Under the pieces are notes generated by a model that saw only the letters and a program-made list of their open reading frames with translations, did not search any database and was not told the origin of the DNA. A DNA stretch of 64,000 bases, taken from Microbaculum marinisediminis. Its GTDB lineage: Bacteria > Pseudomonadota > Alphaproteobacteria > Rhizobiales > Tepidamorphaceae. Of the stretch, positions 44,148-53,800 are shown in pieces; position 1 is the first letter of the stretch, and each line of letters starts with the position of its first letter. The stretch spans positions 310,001-374,000 of the forward strand of contig NZ_JALIDZ010000002.1 in NCBI RefSeq assembly GCF_025397915.1. The letters are read 5' to 3'. The position numbers and the translations under genes were made by a program.

Positions 44148-45527
44148 TCAGGCCGCCGGCAGCCGCAGCGCGGCGCGCAACCCGCCGAGCGGCGAGCGCG
44201 ACAGCGCGAAGCTGCCATTGTAGAGCTCGGCGAGGTCGCGGACGATCGACAGGCCGAGGCCGGAGCCCGGCTGGGTCTCGTCGAGCCGCCGCCCGCGCCG
44301 CATCGCGTCCCGGCATTCCGCCTCGCTCAAGCCCGGACCGTCGTCCTCGACGACGATCTCGAGCATCTTTCGGTCGCCGTCCGGGGCCTGCCGGCAGCTC
44401 AGCCGCACCTGCGACGTCGCCCACTTGAAGGCGTTGTCGACGAGGTTGCCGAACAGCTCCTCCAGGTCCTGGCGCTCGCCCTGGAAGCGCGATCCGGCCT
44501 CGATATCGACGGTCAGGTCGATGGCGCGGTCGGCGTAGATGCGGCCCATGGCGCGGGCGAAGGTCGCGGCCACCGGCTCCACCTCCGTCACCGCGCTGAC
44601 GACGCCGGCGGACGCGGCGACGCGGGCGCGGTCGAGATAGTAGTCGATCTGGTGGCGCATCAGCCCGGCCTGCTCGACCACCTTGTCGCCGAGCGGCCCC
44701 TTCTCGGTGCGCGCCTCGTTGGTGATCACAGAAAGCGGCGTCTTCAGCGCATGGGCGAGATTGCCGACCTGGGTGCGGGCGCGCTCGATGATCTTGGCGT
44801 TCGACTCGATCAGCGCGTTGATCTCGGCGGTCAGCGGCGCGATCTCGCGCGGATAGGCGCCGGTCAGGCGCTCCGCCCTGCCCTCGCGGATGCCGGACAG
44901 CGCCGCACCGACCCTCCGCAGCGGCCTGAGGCCGAGACGCACCTGCGCGACGGTGATGACGACGATGCCGACGCCGAGCACGGTGAACACCGCTACCAGC
45001 AGGTTCCGGTAGGCGGCGATGTCGGCGTCGAGCTCGCCGAGATCGGCGGCCGTGGCGAAGGCGATCCGATCGCCCGTGCGGTCGAAGAGGACGAGCTGCT
45101 CGACGGCGCGCAGGGTCTCGCCGTTCGGCCCCTCGATGTCCATCACCCGGCGAAACGCGTCGTCGAAGGGCGCTTCCTCGGTGTTCTTCAGCGCCAGCCG
45201 TCCGCCGGCGAGCGAGGGCGAGGCAATCGCCTGATCGCTGCCGCCCAGGCGGATCGCCTGCCAGTACCAGCCGGAATGGAAGCTCTCGAAGCGGGGATCG
45301 CCGAGCTGCGGCTCGCCGTAGATCCGCCCGCTTTCGTCCTGCTGGATGGCGGCGACGACGTTGAACAGATGCAGGTCGAGCAGGGTCTCGAAATTGCGCT
45401 CCAGTCCGGCGCGGTAATAGGAGACCAGCACGAAATAGGCGGCGGCGAGCGCCAGCAGGCTCCACACCGCGGCCAGAACGAACAGCCGCAGCGCGAGCGA
45501 TACCGGCTGGCGGGACGACGCGCTCAT
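44148..45527 (-). CDS. PhoQ/FeuQ-like sensor histidine kinase
   Basis: A 459-residue kinase with membrane helices at about residues 12-38 and 174-196 enclosing a periplasmic sensor of about 135 residues that carries GDPRFESFHSGWYWQ. The phosphorylated His259 is in the motif GNLAHALKTPLSVI, the PhoQ-type variant of HisKA (HxLKTPL). HATPase motifs are NLVDNAFKWA, EDDGPGL and GSGLGLSIV. The layout resembles PhoQ of enterics and FeuQ of rhizobia, which sense divalent cations, envelope state or osmolarity; the signal here is not known. It lies 91 bp downstream of its regulator. Confidence 0.88.
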   Translation of the reverse strand: MSASSRQPVSLALRLFVLAAVWSLLALAAAYFVLVSYYRAGLERNFETLLDLHLFNVVAAIQQDESGRIYGEPQLGDPRFESFHSGWYWQAIRLGGSDQAIASPSLAGGRLALKNTEEAPFDDAFRRVMDIEGPNGETLRAVEQLVLFDRTGDRIAFATAADLGELDADIAAYRNLLVAVFTVLGVGIVVITVAQVRLGLRPLRRVGAALSGIREGRAERLTGAYPREIAPLTAEINALIESNAKIIERARTQVGNLAHALKTPLSVITNEARTEKGPLGDKVVEQAGLMRHQIDYYLDRARVAASAGVVSAVTEVEPVAATFARAMGRIYADRAIDLTVDIEAGSRFQGERQDLEELFGNLVDNAFKWATSQVRLSCRQAPDGDRKMLEIVVEDDGPGLSEAECRDAMRRGRRLDETQPGSGLGLSIVRDLAELYNGSFALSRSPLGGLRAALRLPAA

Positions 45528-45618
45528 CCCGACATCCCGACTGTTCGCCGGGCCTCGACGTCGTTCGCTGCGTATGCGGGGGAGAGCACCTTGGCCGGAA
45601 CCGCGGTGTTTGGCGCGC

Positions 45619-46290
45619 TCAATCGGCGGCAGCCGGGGCGTTGATGGAATAGCCCAGGCCCCGCACGGTCTCGATGATGTCGGTGTCGAGCTTCTTGCGC
45701 AGGCGGCCGACGAAGACCTCGATCGTGTTGGAGTCGCGGTCGAAATCCTGGTCATAAAGATGCTCGACCAGCTCGGTGCGCGACACCACCCTGCCCTGAT
45801 GGTGCATCAGGTAGGACAGCAGCCGGAACTCGTGCGAGGTCAGCTTGACCGCGTTGCCGTCGACGGTGACGCGCGAGGAGCGGGTGTCGAGGCGCACCGG
45901 GCCGCACTCGATCTCGCTGGAGGCGTGGCCGGCGGCGCGGCGCAGAAGCGCGCGGATGCGCGCCAGCACCTCCTCCATGTGGAAGGGCTTGGCGACATAG
46001 TCGTCGGCGCCGGCGTCGATGCCGGCGACCTTGTCGGACCAGCGGTCGCGCGCGGTGAGGATCAGCACCGGCATCTTGCGGCCGTCGGCGCGCCACTGCT
46101 CGAGCACGCGGATGCCGTCCATCTGCGGCAGGCCGATGTCGAGCACGACGGCGTCGTAGGGCTCGGTATCGCCGAGGAAATGGCCTTCCTCGCCGTCGAA
46201 CGCGGTGTCGACGGCATAGCCGGCGTCGGTCAGCGCGGCGACGAGCTGGCGGTTCAGATCCGTGTCGTCCTCGACGACCAGAATACGCAT
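45619..46290 (-). CDS. PhoP/FeuP-like OmpR-family response regulator
   Basis: A 223-residue regulator. The receiver has the acidic pocket VVEDDTDL, phosphoacceptor Asp51 in AVVLDIGLPQMDG and Lys in YVAKPFHMEE. The winged helix reads RLLSYLMHHQGRVVSRTELV and NTIEVFVGRLRKKLD. Paired with the PhoQ-like kinase downstream. Together with a small secreted protein gene just upstream it forms a layout familiar from PhoPQ-like loci. Confidence 0.93.
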   Translation of the reverse strand: MRILVVEDDTDLNRQLVAALTDAGYAVDTAFDGEEGHFLGDTEPYDAVVLDIGLPQMDGIRVLEQWRADGRKMPVLILTARDRWSDKVAGIDAGADDYVAKPFHMEEVLARIRALLRRAAGHASSEIECGPVRLDTRSSRVTVDGNAVKLTSHEFRLLSYLMHHQGRVVSRTELVEHLYDQDFDRDSNTIEVFVGRLRKKLDTDIIETVRGLGYSINAPAAAD

Positions 46291-46335
46291 CGTGGTGTTT
46301 CCCTTAAGGTCCGGCTTCGAAACTGTCCGGCCCGG

Positions 46336-46758
46336 TCAGTTGGCCGGAACCGTGATCTGCTTGCGCGTCGGCGGCTTGCGCCCGCTCGGGTCCTTGATCA
46401 GCACGGTCACCACGCACAGAGTCCGGTTGCCGCGCTGGACCACCCGCGGCGCACCGATGACCTGGCCGCCCTGCGCGGCCGCCGCCTGCGCCGCCGCGGC
46501 GCCGCAGCCGCCGCCGGCAAGCCGCATCGGCCCAGGCGTCGGCACAACAGGAACGGCAAGCCCCGGCCCCCCGGCGACAGGAACCCCGGCCACACCGGCC
46601 GGACCGTTGGCCCCGGTCCCGAACTCGGCATCGATCTCCGCGCAATTGTCTCCGAGCCCGCCGGAGCACGCAAGCGCGTTGCCCGGCGTCGCCGCGGCGA
46701 CGCCGGCGAGCGCGACGAAGAGAGCGGCGGCAAGGCCTATGAGCGCGTTCCTGTTCAT
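46336..46758 (-). CDS. predicted secreted protein of unknown function
   Basis: A 140-residue protein with a signal peptide (ALIGLAAALFVALAGVAAAT) and a Gly/Pro/Ala-rich middle that is probably disordered. The C-terminal 35 residues (VIGAPRVVQRGNRTLCVVTV) form a likely beta sheet with one cysteine; the two N-terminal cysteines (ACSGG, NCAE) and GGCG could form disulfides. The C-terminus vaguely recalls the short beta domain found in small PepSY-like proteins beside PhoPQ-type kinases, but I cannot assign it. It starts upstream of the response regulator on the same strand. Confidence 0.6.
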   Translation of the reverse strand: MNRNALIGLAAALFVALAGVAAATPGNALACSGGLGDNCAEIDAEFGTGANGPAGVAGVPVAGGPGLAVPVVPTPGPMRLAGGGCGAAAAQAAAAQGGQVIGAPRVVQRGNRTLCVVTVLIKDPSGRKPPTRKQITVPAN

Positions 46759-46824
46759 GGGCCGGAACCGTAGTGTCGCCTGGCTGAACGTCGGATGAAT
46801 GGGTCGTTCAGGTGTGTCGGGCGC

Positions 46825-47508
46825 TCAGAATCCCCGGAAAACGGCGAAGTCGTCAACCTCCGCGCGCTCGGTGCGCCAGTTGTTGACCGGATGGTCCATG
46901 TCGGCGTGGCCGAGCGCGATGCCGCAGAACAGCATCATGTTCTCGGGCAGTTCGAGGAAATCGGTCATCGTCTTGTGCCAGAAGGTCCAGGCTTCCTGGG
47001 CGCAGGTATGCAGGCCGTGCTCGCGGGCGAGCAGCATGACAGTCTGGCAGAACATGCCGACATCGGCCCATTGCGGCGGGCCCATCTGGCGGTCGATCGA
47101 GACGAAGATGCCGACGGGCGCGCCGAACAGCACGAAGTTGCGGGCATACTGGCGATAGCGCGCCGGCCGGTCCTCGCGCGGAATATCGAGCGAGGCGTAG
47201 AGATCGGCGCCGCACTTGAAGCGCCGGCCGGTATAGGGCGGGCTCAGGGGCACCGGGTAGACCTGGTATTCGGCGCCTTCGGCCAGCGGCAGGGTATCGA
47301 ATCGCGGGGTGATGCGGCCGTGCAGATCCTCCAGCGCGTCGCCGGTGACGACGTGCACGTGCCAGGGCTGCAGGTTGCCGCCCGACGGCGCCCACCGCGC
47401 CGCGTCGAGGATGGCGCGGACGGTGTCTTCGGGCACCGGCGTATCGAGGAAGGCACGGCAGGACATGCGCGAACGGGCCGCGTCGGTGATCGTCAGGGTG
47501 TTGGACAA
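46825..47508 (-). CDS. nitroreductase family protein
   Basis: A 227-residue FMN-dependent nitroreductase. It carries the family N-terminus SRMSCRAFLDTPVPEDTVRA, then ILDAARWAPSGGNLQPWHVHVV, which binds FMN. Later stretches are ARNFVLFGAPVGIFVS, WADVGMFCQTVMLLAREHGL and MLFCGIALGHADMDHPVNNW. It reduces nitro compounds or quinones with NAD(P)H; the substrate is unknown. The start is uncertain: TTG at 47508 gives the usual N-terminus, while ATG 47466 would begin at MSCR. Confidence 0.85.
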   Translation of the reverse strand: MSNTLTITDAARSRMSCRAFLDTPVPEDTVRAILDAARWAPSGGNLQPWHVHVVTGDALEDLHGRITPRFDTLPLAEGAEYQVYPVPLSPPYTGRRFKCGADLYASLDIPREDRPARYRQYARNFVLFGAPVGIFVSIDRQMGPPQWADVGMFCQTVMLLAREHGLHTCAQEAWTFWHKTMTDFLELPENMMLFCGIALGHADMDHPVNNWRTERAEVDDFAVFRGF

Positions 47509-47581
47509 GGCGGGAAAGCTCCGGCTGGGATCATCTTTGGCGGGGAACCTAGCGGCAAAGCGGCAGAAGCGCCAACCGCCC

Positions 47582-47986
47582 TCACCTGTCCCTGCCCGTG
47601 AACACCTTCTCCAGCGACCGCCCGCCGATATAGCCGCCCATGCCGACGACGAGCAGGGTCCACAGGCCGTCGGGCACGGCCTTGAGGCCGACGACCTCGT
47701 CGAGCGGCACATGCAGGATCGCGGCGAGGATCGGCACGGCGACGGCGTGCCAGACGAGCAGGCCCATGCAGACGATCATGAAGAGCGGCCGCCAGTTGCG
47801 CTGCAGCGGGCCGCCCCGGGCTTCCGTCGTGATGATCGCGGCCTGCGCCTCGGCCAGGCGCGCCTCGGCGTCGGAGGCCGCCTGCGTGAGCTCGGCCTCG
47901 ATGCGGGCGCGCTCGGCGGGATCGGGGATCACGCGCCTGACGATCTCCAGGACGGGGCCGAGGAAGGGGGTAAGGGCGCCGATCAT
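47582..47986 (-). CDS. 3TM-type holin
   Basis: A 134-residue protein with an amphipathic N-terminus, a charged helix (PAERARIEAELTQAASDAEA) and then two clear membrane helices (LFMIVCMGLLVWHAVAVPIL, LWTLLVVGMGGYIGG) plus a weak third near the start. This is the GTA/phage 3TM holin layout. It should make pores that let the muramidase reach the cell wall. Its ATG overlaps the muramidase stop by 4 bp (ATGA), and GGGAGG lies upstream. Confidence 0.85.
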   Translation of the reverse strand: MIGALTPFLGPVLEIVRRVIPDPAERARIEAELTQAASDAEARLAEAQAAIITTEARGGPLQRNWRPLFMIVCMGLLVWHAVAVPILAAILHVPLDEVVGLKAVPDGLWTLLVVGMGGYIGGRSLEKVFTGRDR

Positions 47987-48624
47987 CGTTTGCCTCCCGT
48001 GAGGATCGCCCGCAGCAGCGCTGCGAGCATGGACCAGAAGCCGCCGGCCGGCGGCGCGCTGTCGCGGCCGTCGCCGCGAGGATCCGGTGGCGTGGTCGTC
48101 GCCGCCCCGCCGCGCGCCATCGCCCGGGCCGCGCGGCGCACCTCGCCGACGCGGCACTCCCAGCCGCGGCCGAACACCGCGAAGGTGCTCAGCGACCGCA
48201 GGAAGGCGAGGCGCACGTCGCAGATGTCGTCGATCAGCCGGGCGGGATCGGTGGCCGCCGCCGCGGCAAGCGTCACCGGGCCGACGATGCCGTCCTGGGG
48301 CACGCGCAGCGCGGCCTGGAGCCATCGCGCCGCCCGCCCCGGCCCGGAATTCACCGCCGCGTCGAACACGCAGTAGTCGACGCCGGCCGGCAGGTCGTCG
48401 GCCAGGATCGCGTCCCAGTAGCGCGCCCGGTAGATCGCGCCGGCCTCCGCCCGGGTCAGGCGGCGCACATCGGTCGCGGTGACGCGCGCGCCGCGCCAGG
48501 CCGACAGGGTGGCGCTGGTGATGCCGTATTTGGTGGCGCCGCCGGGATCGCGCGGATGGTCGGCATAGCCGCCCTCGTGGCGGAACACGTGCGGCAGCGC
48601 CGCCTCGAAGCCGTGCCGGGCCAT
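47983..48624 (-). CDS. GH108 N-acetylmuramidase (endolysin)
   Basis: A 213-residue peptidoglycan hydrolase. The catalytic motif is RHEGGYADHPRDPGGATKYG with Glu17, and the C-terminal peptidoglycan-binding part contains FDAAVNSGPGRAARWLQAAL. A C-terminal helix (FWSMLAALLRAIL) may anchor it in the membrane. With the overlapping holin it forms the lysis module used to release GTA particles. There is no signal peptide, so release depends on the holin. Confidence 0.92.
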   Translation of the reverse strand: MARHGFEAALPHVFRHEGGYADHPRDPGGATKYGITSATLSAWRGARVTATDVRRLTRAEAGAIYRARYWDAILADDLPAGVDYCVFDAAVNSGPGRAARWLQAALRVPQDGIVGPVTLAAAAATDPARLIDDICDVRLAFLRSLSTFAVFGRGWECRVGEVRRAARAMARGGAATTTPPDPRGDGRDSAPPAGGFWSMLAALLRAILTGGKR

Positions 48625-48645
48625 CGCGGTCTCCCTGCAAAAGCA

Positions 48646-48673
48646 AAAAGGCCGCCCCGGAGGACGGCCTTTT
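48646..48673 (-). terminator. intrinsic terminator after the TIGR02594-like peptidase gene
   Basis: AAAAGGCCG (48646-48654) pairs with CGGCCTTTT (48665-48673) across a 10-base loop. Read on the minus strand the stem ends in TTTTT. It lies between the peptidase gene and the muramidase gene, so the two lysis-related units are at least partly separate transcripts. Confidence 0.75.
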
Positions 48674-48699
48674 CTGATTGGGTCGAGTGGGTGGGGCGA

Positions 48700-49221
48700 T
48701 CAGGGCCGCCGGTATCCCAGCACGCGCGACTTCGGATAGGTGCCGATGCCAACCTTGCGGCCGTGATTTCCGGAAATCAGCTCGATCTTGCCATCCTTCC
48801 AGCCCATGAAGTAGCCGACATGGCCGCCACCCCGCCGGGCCAGGACGACGATGTCGCCCGGCTGCGGGTTGGAGACCGGCTTGCCGTAGGCCAGATAGGA
48901 CTTGGAGGAGCGGGAGCCCGTGCCTTCGCGGCCGATCTTCTTCTCCACCAGGTTCATGAAATCCGCGCACCACTGCGAGCGCTGCCCGGTCGGGTTGCCG
49001 CCGAGATAGCGGCGTGCCACCGAGATGGCTTGCGTGCGGCCGACCCCGGTGGTGAAACCGGCGGTCTTCGTATCCTTGGGCGAGAAGGTCAGCGTGACCG
49101 CGGACGGATCGCCGTCGAGGATACGCGCGGATGCCGGCGCCACGGCGAACGAGGCGACGACGGAGGCCGTCGCCAGCGCGGTTGCATGAAGGCCCAAACG
49201 CCCCAGCGAAATTCCAGTCAT
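48700..49221 (-). CDS. TIGR02594-type (CHAP-like) peptidoglycan peptidase with signal peptide
   Basis: A 173-residue protein. The N-terminus is an export signal (ALATASVVASFAVAPASA). The domain has the NlpC/CHAP-like catalytic Cys85 in RSQWCADFMNLV and His133 in RRGGGHVGYFMGW, and ends with SRVLGYRRP, typical of the TIGR02594 family of cell-wall amidases found in phages and their hosts. It has an extended upstream spacer that is AT-rich. It may help particle release or be a host housekeeping enzyme; the position beside the GTA lysis genes suggests the former. Confidence 0.82.
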   Translation of the reverse strand: MTGISLGRLGLHATALATASVVASFAVAPASARILDGDPSAVTLTFSPKDTKTAGFTTGVGRTQAISVARRYLGGNPTGQRSQWCADFMNLVEKKIGREGTGSRSSKSYLAYGKPVSNPQPGDIVVLARRGGGHVGYFMGWKDGKIELISGNHGRKVGIGTYPKSRVLGYRRP

Positions 49222-49685
49222 ACTCAGTTCCGTCGCTGGTTACACAAAGCGCCCCGGCTTCAAGGGCCGTGACACTGCGCATTTGCTAACGAAATATGAC
49301 CAGATTTTGAAATATTTTTAGAAATTTTTCGATAGTCTAAATCTTAAGGTTACCACGCAATCCCAACCAAGACTCCGCACGACTCGCGCACTAGTTTTGA
49401 TTTTTATGTATTTTTTCGAAGAATACAGTGATTACTATACTTAATAGTTCATGTTGCGGCGCAGCACATCCTAGATATTGATCCAACGAAATACTTTTGA
49501 TCAAACGATCAAGAAACCCCGGAAATCTTTGAGTTCAAAGCATAAAGCCGCGGTGCGGAGACCGCATTTCGGCCGCCGGCCGGCCACTCCTCCGCGGTCC
49601 CGCGTCCTTCGCGACGGCCATCGCGCCGGTTTTTCCTGCCACTTCCCTGCCGTTCCCGGAGCCGTTTCCCGGCCCGTTTCCGTCG
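49222..49685. other. AT-rich intergenic island, no gene seen
   Basis: This 464-bp stretch has no supported gene. Bases about 49275-49550 are strikingly AT-rich with T runs and TATTTTT, against GC-rich surroundings. It contains TTGATC-AAAC-GATCAA (49497-49512) and several possible -10 elements. It separates the tail-fibre-like genes from the lysis genes and probably holds the promoter for the peptidase gene on the minus strand. Confidence 0.6.
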
Positions 49686-50030
49686 TCACGCGCCGTCTTT
49701 TCCCTCCAGGCTCAGCCCTGCCGCGGCGAGGATGTCGGCGACGGTCATCGTCTTTCCGTCGGCCGCGATGGGGACCGCGCGGCTAAGAAAGGCATCCATC
49801 GTCGCGCCGGAACCGGGGCGGTCCGGCTCGACCTGAACCGTGCCGCGATGCGGCAGGGCCTTGCCGCCCAGGCCCTGACCGACGGCAACGGGATCGCACC
49901 GGAAGGAAATCGTGCGCGGCAGCGAGACGGGCGCGCCGTCGTCGTCGTAAACCGTGCGGGCCGGCGTGATGCGGACTTCCGTGATGGTGTGTTCGGTCGG
50001 CATGATGATCCCCGCTTCGTCTCTTGCCAT
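49686..50030 (-). CDS. small conserved hypothetical protein of the GTA tail end
   Basis: A 114-residue protein without recognised domain. It reads TEHTITEVRITPARTVYDDD near the start and ends with a helical segment (KTMTVADILAAAGLSLEGKD). Its ATG overlaps the stop of the DUF2793 gene (TGATG), so the two are coupled. An internal ATG at 50003 is possible. No function is proposed, but a tail accessory role fits the location. Confidence 0.6.
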   Translation of the reverse strand: MARDEAGIIMPTEHTITEVRITPARTVYDDDGAPVSLPRTISFRCDPVAVGQGLGGKALPHRGTVQVEPDRPGSGATMDAFLSRAVPIAADGKTMTVADILAAAGLSLEGKDGA

Positions 50031-50806
50031 CAGGCGCCATAGACCGGTTCGCCGCGAAACAAGTATTTCGTGCCGCTGACGATCTGCACCGTGCTGAACA
50101 CACCCAGATTGCCGCTGCCGATCCCGACCAGCGCGATCTTCTGGGCGATCGCCGTCATGATCGTGACGACATAGCTCGTGCTGGCCGGAAAAGACGGGAT
50201 CGCGCTTCCGCCGGAAGAGCCGGGCTGGAAGGTGCCGAGGCCGTCGGCAACGACGGTGAACGGCAGGCCGTCGATCCGGAAGCTTCCGGAGGCCGTCGTG
50301 TAGGTCGGCGTGAATTGCAGCGTGTAGGTCAGAAACACCGTGTCGCCGGCGCGCACATAGGTGCCCGACCGCTCGTGGTAGGTCACGGACAGATCGCCTG
50401 GCGTGTCGAAGGTGACGACCGGGGTCCAGGTGCCGGACTCGATCGCGCCGGAACCGGCGGCGAGTCCGTCCCAGCCGGTCGCCGTCAGCACGTAGAACGC
50501 CTCCTCGTCGCGCACCCAGGCGAGCCAGCCGACGCCGTCGCCCGCGCCAGGCAGGAAGGAGCGCCAGGCGCCATCCTCGTAGCGGGCGATGCGATCCTCC
50601 CAGCCGGTCCAGGCGCCGGTCGCGCCGGCGGCGACGATGTAGCAGTCGCCCTCGGCGGGACTGCCGGGCGGGGCGGAAAGGTCCTTGTCGAGGACGCTTA
50701 GCTGCACCAGCGTGTCGAGGGCGACCAGCGCCTCGTTGTGGGTGACGTGCTTCTGCGCCTGCGCGGCGGCGATCTCGGGGAGACGCAGTCTCGCGGTTTC
50801 TGCCAT
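50030..50806 (-). CDS. DUF2793 domain-containing protein (GTA/phage tail accessory)
   Basis: A 258-residue protein. The N-terminal DUF2793 domain runs MAETARLRLPEIAAAQAQKH to about residue 120, with VTHNEALVALDTLVQLSVLD and CYIVAAGATGAWTGW, a combination typical of tail-fibre-like proteins at the end of RcGTA-like clusters. The C-terminal half (WTPVVTFDTPGDLSVTYHER) is a beta-rich domain of the kind that binds surface sugars. Likely a head or tail spike or fibre for cell recognition. A GGAAAGG site precedes the ATG. Confidence 0.85.
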   Translation of the reverse strand: MAETARLRLPEIAAAQAQKHVTHNEALVALDTLVQLSVLDKDLSAPPGSPAEGDCYIVAAGATGAWTGWEDRIARYEDGAWRSFLPGAGDGVGWLAWVRDEEAFYVLTATGWDGLAAGSGAIESGTWTPVVTFDTPGDLSVTYHERSGTYVRAGDTVFLTYTLQFTPTYTTASGSFRIDGLPFTVVADGLGTFQPGSSGGSAIPSFPASTSYVVTIMTAIAQKIALVGIGSGNLGVFSTVQIVSGTKYLFRGEPVYGA

Positions 50807-50847
50807 CGTCCAGCCTTTCCAGTTGTCCCGGTATAGTGGTCCCAGGT

Positions 50848-53800
50848 CTAGTGATCCCAGGTCAGGGCCTCGGCGGCGACGCCGGCGCCGAAACTCGCCG
50901 ACATCTGGCGGACGCGGATCGGGACGGTCCATTGCGGCGCCCCGAAATCCGCCGTCTGGGCCGCGGCGGTGTAGAGGTATCGCGGCTCGGTCAGCGCCAC
51001 GGTGCGCAGGACGGCGCCGCCGGGCGCGTCGAGGATTTCCAGTTCATAGGCCTCGTCCTCCTCCGCCAGCGGCACCTCGGTCTGGTTCCAGGAATCCCCG
51101 CCGACGCGGGTGCGGCGGACCCAGGCGAGCGTCCAGTCGCCGGTCGCGTGGTCGCGCCGGCCCGCCAGGTGCACCGGCGCCAGCGGCCGGCGGCCCTTGC
51201 CGGCCATGGTGATGGTGTGCACGCCGAAGGACGCGTCGGAGACGTCGCGGCTCGCCGGGCCGACGCGCCAGGTATAGGGCAGGCCCATGTCGGCATCGGA
51301 CAGGTCGGGCTGCCGCAGCGCTGCGTCGAGGATCAGGACGCGGGCGCCGGCGGCGACGGGATCGCGCATGGCGTGCTCGGAGCCGCGCTGGCCGCGCAGC
51401 AGCAGCGACAGCTTGTAGCGGTTCACGTCGATCAGCTCGGCGGTCTGGAACTGCACGATCTCCCATTCGCCGTCGGCGGTCTCGACCGCCAGCGCGTTGA
51501 CGCCGGCCAGCACGTTGATGGCCTCGGCCGATGCCAGCGTGCCGGCCTCGAGATCGACATAGAGATCGTTGACCCGGTCCCAGCGCCACAGGGGGCCTGA
51601 GTAGAAGTCGAAGGCCGTCGTGCCGACGGTCGCCGGGGTGGGGAGCATCGTATCGAGCACGAAGCCGGTCTCGGCCGGGCTCTTGTAGACCGCGACGCTG
51701 CCCGGCCACGGCGCGACGAAGGCGGCGACATAGCCGGCATGGGGGTCGTCGGCGTCCTGCAGAAGCGCGCCGTCGAGGAACACGGCCAGGGGCGCGCCGA
51801 GCGCCGGCACGCTCACCACCGGCCGCGCGCGGCGCGGCATCGCGGCGGCGTCGAACAGGTTCGCCTCGACGCGGATGGCGCGCAGGCGGCGATAGGCGCC
51901 GTCGTCGATCTCGGCGAGGCGCCAAGTCTCCTGACCGTTGGCGTCGCCGCCGGGTTCGAAGCGGATCACGTCGCCCGGATCCAGATCCAGATGCGCGGGC
52001 GGTAGCGCGAACTCCAGCCGCTCGCGGCCGACCCAGGCGTCGAACAGCAGCGTCTCGGCGAGGGCGCGGGCGCGCGCCTCGCCCATCACCACCGGCAGCG
52101 AGACCTGCTCCACCCGCATCGACCCGCCGTCGGAGCGGCGCGCCTCGACACCGGCTGCCAGGTCGTCGTTGACCGGATCGCCATAGGCGATCTTCACGGC
52201 GTCGGGCAGCTCGGTCTCCTGGCCGCGCGTGCGGGCGTAGCGGTCCGTTCCGACCTCGCCGGCGCCGCCGTCGGGCGCGCCGATGTCGACCAGGTCGTCG
52301 AGGCCGACGTCGCGGATCACCGGCGCGCCGAGGCGGGAGGCGAAGCGCAGCTGGCCCTGGCTCTCGAAGGCCTGGAACAGGTAGGCGGGCTGGATCGCGT
52401 CGAGCACGGCGCGGATCGACATCAGCCGGTCGACCACCACCGCGTCGACGACGCCGGCCATGTCGCGGACGTCACGCAGCGACAGCGGAATGTCGTACCG
52501 GGCGAGCAGGTGGGTGACGGCCTCGCGCGCCGGCGCGGCGCCGAGGCGGCCGGAGATCCAGTGGCCGTATTCCCAGTTCGGCGCGTCCGCCCAGGTGGCC
52601 TCGTCCTGCGGGAACGACGGTCCCATGCGCGCGTCCCACGCCCACACCGCCATGCGCTCGCGGTTGACCATGCGGCCGGAATAGACGCCCGACGACGGAT
52701 TGTTGGCGGGGTCGGTCCAGTAGTCGAGCATCGCCTGCAGGTAGGCGCGCTGGGCGGCATCGTCGCGGGCGCCGGAGGAATAGTGCGGGAGGACGCTTTC
52801 CGACGATTTCGGGTCGTAGAACACGTTGGGCTGGTTCGGCCCCTTGTCGACCGCCGGGCAGCCGAATTCGGTGAACCAGATCGGCTTGCCCTCGGGGGTC
52901 CAGCCGGTCGGGGCGCCGCTCTCGCTGCCGCCGGGGCGGTCGTGGTGCGCGTTCTCCCACCAGCCGCGGATGTCCTTGTTGCGGAACACCCAGGGCTTGC
53001 CGTAGGCGCCGTCGGCGATGGGGGTGCGGATCTGCGCGTCGCGGTCGGCCTGGCTGGCGTAGTACCAGTCGTAATACTCGCCGCCGGCGATATTGGCCGT
53101 CAGGTAGGCACGGTCGTGGATCGCCGTCGGACCGGTATTGGCATAGTCCAGGTGATCGGTGCCGTCGCGCCAGTCCGACAGCGGCATGTAGTTGTCGATG
53201 CCGACGAAATCGAGCGCGGCGTCGGACCACAGCGGATCGAGGTGGAAACGGACGTCGCCCGAGCCGTCGTCGGGCCGGTGCGAGTGATATTCCGACCAGT
53301 CCGCCGCATAGCCGAGCTTCGTGCCGCCGCCGAGGATCGCGCGCGCCTCGCCCAGCAGGTCGACCAGCGCGTCGACGAAGGGATAGGCCGACGCCGAGGA
53401 TCGCACCGTCGTCAGGCCGACCATCTCCGAGCCGATGGTGAAGGCATCGACGGGCGCCCCGGCCCGGGCGGCGAGATCGGCCAGCGTCGCCATGTGCAGG
53501 ACGAAGCGGCGATAGGACCATTCGGCCGGGCCGGTATAGTCGACCACGGTGCCGGCCGAGGCGGCGAAATCCGAGGCCTGCGCCGTGCCCACGAAGGCCG
53601 CGACCTGGGCCGCCGCCGCGGCTGTCCTGTCGGGCGATCCGGCATGGCCCGGCGCCGGCGAGCAGGTGACGCGGCCGCGCCAGGGATAGGCCGGCTGGCC
53701 GGTCGTGCCGGCGTTGTCGGAATAAGGATCGGGCAGCGCGTTGCCGGCCTCGATGTCCATCATCACGAAGGGATAGAGGGTGACGTGATAGCCGCGCGCC

